Positions 8,840 through 18,078 of a DNA stretch of 64,000 bases are shown one piece after another. This DNA comes from Paenibacillus woosongensis (GTDB lineage Bacteria; Bacillota; Bacilli; Paenibacillales; Paenibacillaceae), in NCBI RefSeq assembly GCF_030122845.1, contig NZ_CP126084.1, positions 1,612,001 to 1,676,000 on the forward strand, given 5' to 3'. Both the position numbers and the translations under genes were made by a program. How positions within the stretch are numbered: position 1 is the first letter of the stretch; each line of letters starts with the position of its first letter. The notes under the pieces were generated by a model. It saw only the letters and a list, made by a program, of their open reading frames with translations, was not told the DNA's origin and did no database searches.

Positions 8840-9639
8840 TGAAATTCGGGTTTGGACGAATCCGCAGACCTTCGCCCCCGGGGAGTGAGGCGGAAGGGCT
8901 GCCGGATTATCAGAACTACGTACTGTCGGGAAAGCAAACTATGCTCTGCCTGGCTGCAGGGGGCGTATTGTTTACGGCTGTCGGATATATCTTTTTCCAT
9001 TCCTGGCTGCTGGCGCTTCTGCTTGCCGGCGCGGCGGTGTTTGTACCGAAGCCGTGGAGCAGGTACCTGCTTCGCAGGCGAAGGGAAGCGCTCAGCCTGA
9101 ATTTTAAACAGGCGCTCTATTCATTGTCCTCCTCTCTGGCAGCAGGCCGTTCCGTCGAGAACGGATTCCGCGAAGCGATTCAGGATCTTCGGCTGCTGTA
9201 TCCAGACGGCAAGAATGATCTCATGATCGAGCTTGGGATCATATGCAACCGGATGGAGTACGGGGAGCCGATCGAGGATGCGCTGCAGGATTTCAGCAGA
9301 CGGGCCGGCATGGAGGACATCAGCAGCTTTGCGGATGTGTTTACGACCTGTAAACGCTCCGGAGGCGATTTGGTAGAAGTTGTGAGAAGAACCTCATCCA
9401 TTATTAGCGAGAAGCTGGAAATCAGCCAGGAAATCAGCGTCATGATTGCTCAGAAGCGCTTCGAGGCCAAGGCGATGCTGGCATCGCCGGTCCTGTTTCT
9501 ATTATTTATGGATTTAACTTCTCCAGACTATATGCAGCCGCTTCATCAAGGCGCCGGACTGGTCATTTCGTCGGCTGCCCTAATGCTGTTTACCGTATGC
9601 GCCTGGATCATGATGAAGATCATGGATATCCGGGTTTAG
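8839..9639 (+). CDS. tadB: Tad inner-membrane platform protein TadB
   Basis: Polytopic membrane protein of 266 residues with a T2SSF (GspF-like) domain. Two membrane helices near residues 34-75, a cytoplasmic helical block that includes LNFKQALYSLSSSLAAGRSVENGF, and two helices at the C-terminus. With TadC it forms the platform on which CpaF acts. The ATG start overlaps the CpaF stop (TAATG). TadC follows after 19 bases behind AGGAGGGG. Confidence 0.9.
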   Translation: MKFGFGRIRRPSPPGSEAEGLPDYQNYVLSGKQTMLCLAAGGVLFTAVGYIFFHSWLLALLLAGAAVFVPKPWSRYLLRRRREALSLNFKQALYSLSSSLAAGRSVENGFREAIQDLRLLYPDGKNDLMIELGIICNRMEYGEPIEDALQDFSRRAGMEDISSFADVFTTCKRSGGDLVEVVRRTSSIISEKLEISQEISVMIAQKRFEAKAMLASPVLFLLFMDLTSPDYMQPLHQGAGLVISSAALMLFTVCAWIMMKIMDIRV

Positions 9640-9658
9640 GAGGGGTGCTCATATTGAC

Positions 9659-10534
9659 ATGAACTTGCTGTGGGGAATTTTGGCGATCGTCCTGCTTCTT
9701 ACCTGGTTGCTGCTGTACAGTCAAACGTCGCGGCGGTATCCCGGCGCTGCGAAACTGCAGATGGATGGCATCCGGCTGCAAAAATTGGCTCCTCCCATGC
9801 TTTATGTACTGGAGCGCCTCCAGGTGTCGCAAAGGTTTCCGCTGTTCTTCTTCAAAATCCAGCGTTCGGTCAGGCAGATTAACGGCCAGCAGCGCGGCGG
9901 GGAGTACACGCTGCTGTTTTTGGCGGAGATGCTTACCTACAGTTACCTGCTGCTTATTGGCGGCTGCTTGATTTCAATAGCGCTGGAGGGGGAAGCCAGC
10001 GGGTTCCTCATTGGGTTTCTGCTCGCAATTCTGCTGCCTGTCGCGCTAATTAGCGACTTGCACAGCAAGGTGAAGCGGCGGGAACAGCAGATTCTGCTTG
10101 AATTGCCAGAGCTGTTGAATAAAATCGTCCTGCTTGTCGGCGCCGGCTCGACAGTTCAGCAGGCGATCAAGCATTGCCTGGAACGGAAGCGCGGGCAAGA
10201 GAGCCATCCTTTGTATCGCGAGCTGTTTCAAATGCAGCGGGAATGCGAAGGAGGATATTCCTTTGCTCAGGCTATGGAAGGCTTTAGCAAACGCTGCGGC
10301 ATCCAGGAGGTGTCCGCATTTACGACGGCGGTATTGCTGAATTTTCGCCGCGGCGGCAGTGATTTCGTGATGGCGCTTCGCGATCTGTCCCATTCGCTAT
10401 GGGAGAAACGGAAAGCGGTCGGCAAGACCCTGGGAGAGCAGGCTTCATCCAAGCTGGTTTTTCCGATGGTGCTGTTGTTTTTAATAATTGTTATTTTGGT
10501 GGGGACTCCCGCATTCATGATTATGGATCTGTAG
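9659..10534 (+). CDS. tadC: Tad inner-membrane platform protein TadC
   Basis: Second T2SSF-domain platform subunit, 291 residues. One helix at the extreme N-terminus (LLWGILAIVLLLTWLLLY), a pair around residues 85-135, the conserved LPELLNKIVLLVGAGSTVQQAI segment, and a C-terminal helix ending in GTPAFMIM. Length and order fit TadC. ATG 9659 is the only good start in frame, with the ribosome site rather far (about 13 bases) upstream. Confidence 0.88.
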   Translation: MNLLWGILAIVLLLTWLLLYSQTSRRYPGAAKLQMDGIRLQKLAPPMLYVLERLQVSQRFPLFFFKIQRSVRQINGQQRGGEYTLLFLAEMLTYSYLLLIGGCLISIALEGEASGFLIGFLLAILLPVALISDLHSKVKRREQQILLELPELLNKIVLLVGAGSTVQQAIKHCLERKRGQESHPLYRELFQMQRECEGGYSFAQAMEGFSKRCGIQEVSAFTTAVLLNFRRGGSDFVMALRDLSHSLWEKRKAVGKTLGEQASSKLVFPMVLLFLIIVILVGTPAFMIMDL

Positions 10535-10563
10535 CTTTTATTAATTCGAGGAGGGATTTGCCG

Positions 10564-10761
10564 ATGTTGAAGGTATTGCGGGGAAGAATGGGAGAGCTTT
10601 GGCGGGATGAAGACGGTCTCGGTATGCTCGAGATGATTTTGATCATCGCGGTCATCGTTATTATTGCCGTGATCTTTCGTAAGGAGTTGAAGGCGATTGT
10701 TGAAAATCTGCTGTCCAAGGCTGACGAGAAGACGGACTCCTTTATGGACGGCGGAGAATAG
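10564..10761 (+). CDS. Flp1-family type IVb pilin
   Basis: Major pilin candidate, 65 residues. A short basic leader ends in DEDG, then LGMLEMILIIAVIVIIAVIF forms the hydrophobic pilin helix. If cleavage follows the Gly of DEDG, a Glu falls at position +5, the rule for prepilin peptidase substrates; the peptidase gene lies later in this operon. ATG 10564 follows GAGGAGGGA. A longer reading frame from 10399 starts inside tadC and is not used. The stop overlaps the next gene's GTG by one base. Confidence 0.85.
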   Translation: MLKVLRGRMGELWRDEDGLGMLEMILIIAVIVIIAVIFRKELKAIVENLLSKADEKTDSFMDGGE

Positions 10762-11414
10762 TGAAGCTGCTGCGAAACAAGGATGGGAACTTTACGATAG
10801 AAGCCTCGCTTGTATTTCCGGTCATATTTTTTACGCTACTGCTGCTGCTCTTTTTTTGCATGTATTTATACCACAATGCGGTGTTGGGCCATACGGCTTT
10901 CGCAGCTGCTGAGCGCAGCGCCTATGTATGGGATAACAGCTACCGCGAACCAAAGACTGGGGCTTATGAGGACGATCAGCATGATTCGCTGTACTGGCGA
11001 ATACATGACGATGGGATGCTGCAGCTTCTCTTCGGATCGTTTGGCGGAAATTCCCTGGCTGTATTGGAGCTGCCAGGCAGTACAGAGTCCAGCGGCAATC
11101 TGCCTTTGAAGAAGCTCGGAAATATCGGCCGTAAAATTCCGGCTGGGATGGAAGGGCAAATGAAATACGATAACAGGCTGCTGTTTCGTAAAGTTTCCGT
11201 AACTCTACACCGGAACATCCCCCTTGCTCCGCTGGAGACTGTCATTGGGGACGTCAGGCAAGCAGGGCATTCTGCTTCTTATATTGTAGAGCCGGTGGAA
11301 TGGATCCGCACCGTTGAGCTTGTCCGCTATTACGGAGCGAGGTTTAAAGGAACAGGCAAGGAGCATGTCGGTCAGGCCGACGCGGGGAAAGCGCTGAAAC
11401 TATATGCGAAATAA
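10761..11414 (+). CDS. TadE-like minor pseudopilin
   Basis: Protein of 217 residues with an N-terminal class-III-like signal: NKDG then NFTIEASLVFPVIFF, giving Glu at +5 after the Gly, followed by a membrane helix to about residue 40. The rest is an extracellular domain of unknown fold. TadE/TadF proteins are minor pilins made by the same peptidase as the Flp pilin. GTG start overlapping the pilin stop by one base, with GGCGGAG upstream. Assigned to the TadE group by motif and place, not by full-length similarity. Confidence 0.78.
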   Translation: MKLLRNKDGNFTIEASLVFPVIFFTLLLLLFFCMYLYHNAVLGHTAFAAAERSAYVWDNSYREPKTGAYEDDQHDSLYWRIHDDGMLQLLFGSFGGNSLAVLELPGSTESSGNLPLKKLGNIGRKIPAGMEGQMKYDNRLLFRKVSVTLHRNIPLAPLETVIGDVRQAGHSASYIVEPVEWIRTVELVRYYGARFKGTGKEHVGQADAGKALKLYAK

Positions 11415-11441
11415 GGCCTCATCTTGTTGAAGGGGGTTCCT

Positions 11442-13667
11442 ATGTTGGACAAGCGCCGTTCAGAACAGGGGGCAGTAACGGTATTTCTGATTGTTATTTT
11501 TGCGGCTGTCTTTGCTTTTGTGGCGATTTTTATTGATTTCGCCAGAATGTCGGCGCTGCAGGCGAGAACGGAGGTGCTCGCTCATGCGGCAGCACGCTCC
11601 GTTCTATCTGCGTACGATAAGCAGCTGCTGGAGGAATACGGATTGTTTGCGTTCGGTGAGACGGACGAAAATTATTTAATGTCCAAGGTGCTCCAGGACA
11701 ACTTTCAGCTGGCCATGCGGAGCGATGATTTGCCTATCCTGGGAGCACAATTGGATTCTTCCGCCGTAGAATTGCTGCGACCCCTGGGGCACTACTCTGT
11801 CTTCAGACGGCAAATTCGCGAGGACATGAAATATAAAGCACCGGTTGATTTTGCAATTGAGGTCGTTAACAAATTCAAGCCGATATCTCAGATCATGAAA
11901 GAGGCCTCCAACACGGTGGATTTACTCAGCAAGCTTCAAAGGTTGTATGATCAGCGGGAGGATAAATTGGATCGATTGCTGTTCGCGCAGAAGCAAGCCG
12001 CTTCGTCGGCCAAGGGATATACAGACCACCTGTCCCGAGGGAATTATACGTACATTCCGGATCATTCGCTGGGAGGCCGCATTCGCCTGATAGCTGATGC
12101 GGCCTCCCAATACAACGACTATTTGGCCAAAGCGGAGGAGGATCGGGATAGGGAGGCGTCCGAACGTATATACTCCGAACTGCTGGAGGATTACCGAAAT
12201 GATACTGGAAGGGCTTTTAGCGGACTTTCGCAAGCCGATCAGGAGGCCGCAGCTCAGCATGCCCAACAGCTATCCTCGGCTAGAGCTTTGCTTGAAGAGA
12301 TACGGGAAATCAACGAGCAAATGCGTCAGGTCATCAAGGAGTCCGAGAGCAGGACGGCACAGCATGGATATGATTCCGTATCCCGGGGACTAAGCATTGG
12401 AGGAGACGAAGCAGCTTCCGGCGAGGCGGAAATCGCCGAAATCCGCGGCAGGAGCGAAGACTTGTTGTTGCAGACAACGCTTTTAGAGGATTTGGAAGCA
12501 GGGATCGAAACTCAAGAGGCGAGCTTCAACAGCGCTCATCAAGCGGTTGTCTCCCTGTTATCCAAATCCTCAGCTATTGGTGCCGCATCTTTTGGCAGTG
12601 CCAGCGGTTTTAAATCGGAGACGATGCATGCCAGCCGGGAAATCGATCGTTATCTGCGGACTTATTTCGATTCAGGGAGCGGTAATGCGCTGCAGCAAAT
12701 TCAAACCAAAGTAGAGGCTCATCGCTCAAGCGACGCACAGCGCAAGCAGACAGAAAAGCAAGCTGCTGCAGAACTGAAGCATGCGTTCAGTTTGCTTCGG
12801 CAGATCGAAGAACTTAAGAACAAAATGAGCGATCATCAGAAGCTATTCGATGTGCTGAAGTCTTATTTTGATAACAATCGCGCCTTAAATCAAGATCATT
12901 CCGCGGAAGCGGGACAAAGTATCCGGGGGCGCAATCCAGATCCATACGAGACGGGGGAGCAAGCCATGGGGGGCATGGATGGTTTGTACGCTTCCTTGTC
13001 CGAAATGATGTCCGGCATAACGGATAATGGCTATCAGACAGAGTATGTTGTCAGTTACTTTGATTTCTTCGACGTCAGCACGCTTAAGGAGCTTATGGAA
13101 GGCCGGTCGGATAAGCTGGATGCGATGATAGAGCAATTTGCCCCGCAGCGGCAGGAGGTGGAATATATATTGTACGGTTTTCATAATCCAGCAGGAAATG
13201 TTGCCGCTGCCTACGGTGAAATATTCACTATGCGTCTTGCGATTCGTACGATGGAGGGACTCATCAAACATGCGAACAAGGTCAACCCGCTGTTGATTTT
13301 GGCCTCCGCCTTGCTATATGGAGTTGTCGAGGCCGTCAAGGATATGGTGCGGCTATGTCAAAAGGGAGGCTTACAGCTTAGCGATTATTTGAGAGTCGAA
13401 TTAACGTACAGGGATCACCTTCGGTTATTTCTGCTGCTCCACGGTACCAGCGAACAGCGCCTGTCGCGGATGTTATCGGTAATTCGCTTAAATACAGGCA
13501 TCAATCCCGATGAACGGGCTACTTATATTCATGGCGAAGTAACCGTAGCTTTGCCATTATGGTTCTTGCCGGGAGTGTCCAAAGCCATTGGCAGCGCCGG
13601 CGCTTTACAGGGACGAGTGGAAGGAAGCCGATATTATGCCGTCAAGCAAGCGCATTACTCATATTGA
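11442..13667 (+). CDS. DUF5702-like / TadG-like large pilus-associated protein
   Basis: A 741-residue protein with a single N-terminal membrane helix after a basic start (RRSEQGAVTVFLIVIFAAVFAFVAIF), as in TadG and DUF5702 proteins of Gram-positive Tad loci. The following DFARMSALQARTEVLAHAAARSVLSAYD segment is typical of these proteins. Long coiled-coil-rich stretches occur roughly at residues 160-460. ATG 11442 is chosen behind AAGGGGG; TTG 11424 is upstream of that site. Its end overlaps the next gene by 32 bases. Exact role unknown; probably an extracellular part of the pilus base. Confidence 0.75.
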   Translation: MLDKRRSEQGAVTVFLIVIFAAVFAFVAIFIDFARMSALQARTEVLAHAAARSVLSAYDKQLLEEYGLFAFGETDENYLMSKVLQDNFQLAMRSDDLPILGAQLDSSAVELLRPLGHYSVFRRQIREDMKYKAPVDFAIEVVNKFKPISQIMKEASNTVDLLSKLQRLYDQREDKLDRLLFAQKQAASSAKGYTDHLSRGNYTYIPDHSLGGRIRLIADAASQYNDYLAKAEEDRDREASERIYSELLEDYRNDTGRAFSGLSQADQEAAAQHAQQLSSARALLEEIREINEQMRQVIKESESRTAQHGYDSVSRGLSIGGDEAASGEAEIAEIRGRSEDLLLQTTLLEDLEAGIETQEASFNSAHQAVVSLLSKSSAIGAASFGSASGFKSETMHASREIDRYLRTYFDSGSGNALQQIQTKVEAHRSSDAQRKQTEKQAAAELKHAFSLLRQIEELKNKMSDHQKLFDVLKSYFDNNRALNQDHSAEAGQSIRGRNPDPYETGEQAMGGMDGLYASLSEMMSGITDNGYQTEYVVSYFDFFDVSTLKELMEGRSDKLDAMIEQFAPQRQEVEYILYGFHNPAGNVAAAYGEIFTMRLAIRTMEGLIKHANKVNPLLILASALLYGVVEAVKDMVRLCQKGGLQLSDYLRVELTYRDHLRLFLLLHGTSEQRLSRMLSVIRLNTGINPDERATYIHGEVTVALPLWFLPGVSKAIGSAGALQGRVEGSRYYAVKQAHYSY

Positions 13668-14637
13668 TTCTGCTGACAAAGCCTCTAGCGGGAGCATCGT
13701 GCTGGAAGCTTCACTTGTACTGCCTATCTTTATCATGGTCATGTTTTTCTTCATTTATATGGTTCAAATGACGGTCTATTCGGTCCAATTGCACAGCGTT
13801 GCTTCCAATGCGGTAAGGCAGGTGTCCGCCCATACATATCCCGTTGCCTTGGCCGTAGACCAGTATTCGGAGCAAAACAACAGAGGGGGGAAGAACGATG
13901 GCGGCGCTGTAGGGCAAGGGAGTGTGTTCGATTGGAATATGCCCAAATTGTCGCTGTCGGAATGGGCCGGGCAGTATGCCGATAAGCTTCCCGAGCCTCT
14001 ATCCCGGTGGATCATGGATGCGGCGGCCAGGGGGGATGAACCGCTGAGCGACTTGAAGAACAGCGTGCTTGAAGCAGTTCTTGATCCTGTAGTGAAACCA
14101 CTGTTGCAGCCGTTCGTGCAGGATACAGTGCTTAGCGAGCGGCGGCTGCATGTGAGCAGAATTAATGTCCCTGATCTGAAGACGGGGAAGAATCCGTACT
14201 TCGGAATCGAGTTAAGCTATGAACTGCCGATTAAAGTGCCCCTCAGCAATCGGAAAATCGTGCTTCAGGCGAGGGCGCAGGAGCGGCTCTGGGTTGGGGA
14301 TACGGGGGAGCTGAAGAAAGATACAAGCGGGGAGCAGGCCGAGGGACGGGCCCCGGTGATCTTGAGCAAGCCGGATCCGGCCTATGCCGGCCGCAAAGCG
14401 CTGGTCAGCGCCCAGGTTGAGCCGGGGGCGATCGCCAAGTTGACGGTTTATTACAAGAGCGGGGTAAGCCAGGCCAAATTTCTGGGGGAGGCTTCTGCGG
14501 ATGAAAACGGCATTGTGGAGTGGCAGTGGCTTGTCGGCGGCAATACGACGCCCGGTACTTGGACATTCGTGGTCGAGACGGAGGACGGGCTGCGTACAAC
14601 AGCAGAGTTTGTTGTTGAAAGCCCGAACAAAAAATGA
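13636..14637 (+). CDS. TadE-like pseudopilin with C-terminal Ig-like domain
   Basis: Protein of 333 residues. Its start has a prepilin-type motif (KASSG, then SIVLEASLVLPIFIM; Glu at +5) and a membrane helix to about residue 48, as in the TadE family. The last ~90 residues (from PVILSKPDPAYAG) read as a beta-rich Ig-like module that ends in TFVVETEDGLRTTAEFVVE; that is an interpretation from the pattern of strands. ATG 13636 lies behind GGAAGGAAG and overlaps the DUF5702-like gene by 32 bases. The peptidase gene follows at once. The Ig-like tail could be an adhesive tip module. Confidence 0.75.
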   Translation: MPSSKRITHIDSADKASSGSIVLEASLVLPIFIMVMFFFIYMVQMTVYSVQLHSVASNAVRQVSAHTYPVALAVDQYSEQNNRGGKNDGGAVGQGSVFDWNMPKLSLSEWAGQYADKLPEPLSRWIMDAAARGDEPLSDLKNSVLEAVLDPVVKPLLQPFVQDTVLSERRLHVSRINVPDLKTGKNPYFGIELSYELPIKVPLSNRKIVLQARAQERLWVGDTGELKKDTSGEQAEGRAPVILSKPDPAYAGRKALVSAQVEPGAIAKLTVYYKSGVSQAKFLGEASADENGIVEWQWLVGGNTTPGTWTFVVETEDGLRTTAEFVVESPNKK

Positions 14638-14651
14638 CGAGGAGAGCTGCT

Positions 14652-15164
14652 ATGCATGTTGAGATTTGGGGCTGCTTTTTATTGCTTGCTGCTGCGTTCG
14701 TTACCGATATTCGCACGATGAAAATCCCCAATGTGATTACAGTAACCGGTACGGTGCTTGGTATCGCATATCATGGAATTTCCGGCGGGGCAGCAGGTTT
14801 TATATTTGCTATAAAGGGCGCTGCTGTCGGCTTTGGCGTAATGGCAATATTGTATGCGGTGCGGGCCGTAGGCGGAGGTGACGTGAAGCTGTTTGCCGGA
14901 ATCGGAGCTTGGGTTGGCGTACCGCTGACATTATCCGTGCTGATGTATTCCATTCTGGCTGCCGGCTGCATTGGCATCTTGATTCTGATTTGCAGAAGAG
15001 AAGCGGTGAGGCGGCTTGGCGGTATACTGCGCAGTATCTTGGGGGTCATTATGCTGCGCAGTATAAGTCCAATCCGGTCCTTTGCAGTACAGGATAAGCC
15101 ACTAACTTTTCCGTTTATGCTGGCTGTGTTGCCCGGTGCCATCTTGGCAGTCTATTATTTTTAG
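14652..15164 (+). CDS. cpaA: Prepilin peptidase, A24 family (CpaA/TadV)
   Basis: Membrane aspartyl protease of ~170 residues that cleaves Flp and TadE-type leader peptides. Both catalytic-aspartate motifs are visible: DIRTMKIPN near residue 17 and GGGDVKLF near residue 76, with about six membrane helices. The N-methylating domain of larger TFPP enzymes is absent, as usual for CpaA. ATG 14652 has GAGGAGA at a good distance. The in-frame ATG at 14634, which overlaps the upstream stop, would place that ribosome site inside the gene, so it is less likely. Confidence 0.9.
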   Translation: MHVEIWGCFLLLAAAFVTDIRTMKIPNVITVTGTVLGIAYHGISGGAAGFIFAIKGAAVGFGVMAILYAVRAVGGGDVKLFAGIGAWVGVPLTLSVLMYSILAAGCIGILILICRREAVRRLGGILRSILGVIMLRSISPIRSFAVQDKPLTFPFMLAVLPGAILAVYYF

Positions 15165-15184
15165 GGGCAGGGAGTGAGCTTTCG

Positions 15185-16825
15185 TTGAAAGGGATAGTAA
15201 CTGATTTTGTCAGGAATGATGGGACATATATGGTGGTTAATACGGAAGATGGGCTGCATGCAGAGCTGTTGAACGAGGTACAGCGGAATATGGTGAATTC
15301 GGTAGCGATCCCCCATCTGCTGCGGCTGGAAGTGAGGGAGATTGATTTTAATGTTACGCTGCATTATGAGATAACCGGAAAAAGAATGCTGTCGCAGTGC
15401 CTGAAAAGCGACTGGATGACGATGACGGAATTCTACAGCATTTTGCTGCAAATCGTTAAAGTTCTCGATAGCAGCAAGGAATATATGCTCTCTTCCGGAA
15501 ATTATCTCTTGGATGAAGATCATATCTTTGTGGAAGATTTATTGCCGAGCGGTACCGTCTATCTGGCCTATCTGCCCTTGCTCCATATACCTTCAGATCA
15601 TTCCATTGCCCAATCTATGCTGCATCTCGTCAACCATATGATGACAAGGATTAAGAATATAGAGGGAAGCGGCATCCAGAAAATTATCGGTTTATGTGGG
15701 GGAGAGCTGTTCTCGGTAACCGGGTTAAAGGATTTGCTGATATCACTGCTGCTCGAGGAAGATTCTAGTGAAGGGCAGGGATCAAACGTACATATCCGTG
15801 ATCCCGGGAGAAGACCACGTGAGTTAGATGCTCCTGAAGTGCCGATGCCGCCGAATTCCAAAAATACATCTCAAGTACCGTTTGCCGCCCCTGAACCAAG
15901 CTCAAGCTCAGTTCCTAACCGGATAAATGCAATGTCCTCTGCCAACATTCACGAAGATGCTTTGATGGAGGTAGGGGGAGGCATACATGAGGAGGGGGCG
16001 GAGAGCCGGACAGAAATTAAACCTGCTTATATATGGCTAGGCGCTGCGTTACTGGTTGCGCTCATCTGGAAGCTTGCGTATTTGGATGGGCCTGCTGGCA
16101 ATGGACTTTACATTAGTGCGGGATCATCGCTGGCTGTAATATTCATTGCGCTGCTAATCCAGCGCGGAAAATTTGACTTGGTTCGTTTTTTTAGGGACAA
16201 GGGCAATGAGGAAGGGGATTTTCAAATTGATGATAATGTTCGTTTAGCCGGGGAGGAGGAACATGAAAAATCTAGGTTCACCAAACGCCGCAAGCTGGAG
16301 CGCTATGAAGAGAAATGGAGATGGAACGCCCCGTCCCCGTTAATAGAGCCTCTATTAAATAAGCTGTCCGAATCCTCTGAACCGGTTCAGACACCGGTAT
16401 CTAAGCCGTATCGAGAGTTTATCGAAATGCAGCTGCCCGCCGCGGCTTCCCCGGCAACCGTATTGTTGAAGGATTTAGCGAAGTCAGAGCAAGGACAGGC
16501 TGACAACATAAATTATTTGGATAAAGTAACCTCTTCAGGTGCTGGATTTGAACGAATCCTTTTATCCAAAGGCAGCTTTATTATCGGCCGTTCCGAGGAA
16601 TTAGCCCAATATGTGGAGAGGCAGCCCGGGGTATCCCGAGCTCACGTCGAGCTTATGATCCTGGAAGGTGATTGCCGTATCAAGGATTTAGGCTCCAGAA
16701 ACGGCACCAAGTTAAACGGCGAACTGCTCGCGCCCTATAAAGACTATCCGCTAGAGCCGGGAGATTCGTTTACCATTGCCGAGGTTACATTTTTTTACGG
16801 CAGAGAGATTCGAAATTCGGCATGA
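15185..16825 (+). CDS. FHA-domain membrane protein with DUF6382-like N-terminus
   Basis: Protein of 546 residues closing the Tad operon. The N-terminal ~170 residues match the DUF6382 type often joined to FHA in Firmicute Tad loci (from memory). Residues ~180-270 form a linker rich in Ser, Pro and Glu. Two membrane helices lie at about 280-330. A C-terminal FHA domain (about 455-540) has IGRSEE, SRAHVEL and LGSRNGTKLNG, the phosphothreonine-binding residues. It probably senses Ser/Thr phosphorylation and regulates the pilus. TTG start at 15185 behind GGAGTGAG. A 40-bp piece of its FHA region is repeated at 18256-18295. Confidence 0.82.
   Translation: MKGIVTDFVRNDGTYMVVNTEDGLHAELLNEVQRNMVNSVAIPHLLRLEVREIDFNVTLHYEITGKRMLSQCLKSDWMTMTEFYSILLQIVKVLDSSKEYMLSSGNYLLDEDHIFVEDLLPSGTVYLAYLPLLHIPSDHSIAQSMLHLVNHMMTRIKNIEGSGIQKIIGLCGGELFSVTGLKDLLISLLLEEDSSEGQGSNVHIRDPGRRPRELDAPEVPMPPNSKNTSQVPFAAPEPSSSSVPNRINAMSSANIHEDALMEVGGGIHEEGAESRTEIKPAYIWLGAALLVALIWKLAYLDGPAGNGLYISAGSSLAVIFIALLIQRGKFDLVRFFRDKGNEEGDFQIDDNVRLAGEEEHEKSRFTKRRKLERYEEKWRWNAPSPLIEPLLNKLSESSEPVQTPVSKPYREFIEMQLPAAASPATVLLKDLAKSEQGQADNINYLDKVTSSGAGFERILLSKGSFIIGRSEELAQYVERQPGVSRAHVELMILEGDCRIKDLGSRNGTKLNGELLAPYKDYPLEPGDSFTIAEVTFFYGREIRNSA
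16668..16707 (+). repeat. 40-bp direct repeat, copy 1 (inside the FHA gene)
   Basis: Identical to 18256-18295 except for one base (T at 16679 against C in copy 2). It encodes the DCRIKDLGSRNGT part of the FHA domain. The two copies start 1,588 bp apart and bracket the low-GC island. Confidence 0.9.
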
Positions 16826-16925
16826 CGAAGGGAAAGAAAATGGGTTAATAAAACATGTTTGCATGGCCCGTTGTTACAATCCGGACAGCGGGCTTACCGG
16901 TCTTTGTTTAAATCGGGATCAAACT

Positions 16926-17555
16926 TTATTTTTCTAATGAATTAAAGTAATCGATTATTTCCTTAGAAGGAGTTGCTTCTATGCACCAATACTCTTCAGT
17001 CCTGTTTTCTTCTTCACCATAAGATATTTTTATATAGATATTCCGATAAAAATCAGTGATCTGTTTATTTATTGTTTCCTTATTAATAACGTAACCTCTA
17101 AACAAACTTAATCCGAAAGGCTCTTTATTAGGCTTGAGGTTCGTTTCGGTATCATTTAGCGCGTTTGTAGTTGTTAGGTCACCGGTTAAAAGATAATCAA
17201 TCATACTTGGCTCCAAAGTAAATGATTGAATGACATTTTTCAGTTCTGCTGTATAGTTATCCATTACAATTTCATAAATGAAACGATCAGCGTCTTCCTC
17301 ATGATTAAAAGTGACAGTAGCAGATATATTGTATTTTTTACTTGATTGAATTTTTTTAAAAACATTTTTGTCTTGGGATATTTTCTTTTCTAAATCTTCT
17401 TTTTCAGAAATTTTTGTATATTCATCAGTTCGAATCTCACTTTTAGTAGTGTTTGTTATATTCTCCCGGGCGTTGGAAGGAGTATTTTTGTCGCAAGCTA
17501 CAGCTATTAACAAGAAAGTTGAGAATATAATGAGAAAATGAATTTTGCATTTCAT
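16926..17555 (-). CDS. Lipoprotein of unknown function (AT-rich)
   Basis: Protein of 209 residues with a clear lipoprotein signal peptide: MKCKIHFLIIFSTFLLIAVAC, so Cys21 is lipidated. The mature part is rich in Lys, Asn, Thr and Glu, with KYNISATVTFNHEEDADRF and EEYWCIEATPSKEIIDYF segments. No family recognised. The codon choice is much more AT-rich than its neighbours, which suggests transfer. On the opposite strand, ATG 17555 has GGAGG upstream. It lies in the island bounded by the 40-bp repeats. Confidence 0.8.
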   Translation of the reverse strand: MKCKIHFLIIFSTFLLIAVACDKNTPSNARENITNTTKSEIRTDEYTKISEKEDLEKKISQDKNVFKKIQSSKKYNISATVTFNHEEDADRFIYEIVMDNYTAELKNVIQSFTLEPSMIDYLLTGDLTTTNALNDTETNLKPNKEPFGLSLFRGYVINKETINKQITDFYRNIYIKISYGEEENRTEEYWCIEATPSKEIIDYFNSLEK

Positions 17556-17666
17556 TATATAAATCCTCCATGCTATTCAACTAATATATGTTTACCACAA
17601 TTAAAGTTGTATTATGTAAGTTTTATGCCCTCCAAAGAACATATTCCTTGGAGGGCATAAAATCAA

Positions 17667-18078
17667 TTAATACCATTCCTCAGTTGTATACTTTTTCCCT
17701 TGCAAGTAATTATTATATGCTTGATTTTGTATATAGGTATTGTTGTCATAATGAGAAGCCTTTTGAATTCTTTCTGGTCCATACCCATATTCTGGCGTAA
17801 AGTCCTTTGTGCCTTGTTTTTGAACTTTGTCTGTGTTCCAATAGACAGAATAATAATATTTGTAAGTATTTCTGTTTGTACTCTCAAAAAAGTGTATTCC
17901 AAGTATTATTATACCAAACCTGTCCTTGCTTGGTTGGATAGGTATAACCAACCATAGTTTTAGCTGTTGCTACTTTTGTTACATCAATATTATCTAAGAG
18001 TAAATCAACAACGTTGTAAATAACGGAAGCAACGGTTCCCTTTATGAGAAGTCTTTGGTCGTTCATGCGGATTCCCAT
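17667..18078 (-). pseudogene. Frameshifted Tyr/Asn-rich small protein gene
   Basis: Two overlapping minus-strand frames read as one protein broken at a run of six T (minus strand) near 17885. The first frame starts at ATG 18078 (MGIRMNDQRLL...) and ends in WYNNTWNTLF. The second continues as FESTNRNTYKYYYSVYWNTD and ends in KYTTEEWY at 17667. Removing one T from the run joins them into ~136 residues. The product is rich in Tyr, Asn, Thr and Trp, like a small secreted protein, but the N-terminus lacks a signal peptide and may be truncated. No family recognised. The frameshift could also be a sequencing error. Confidence 0.5.
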
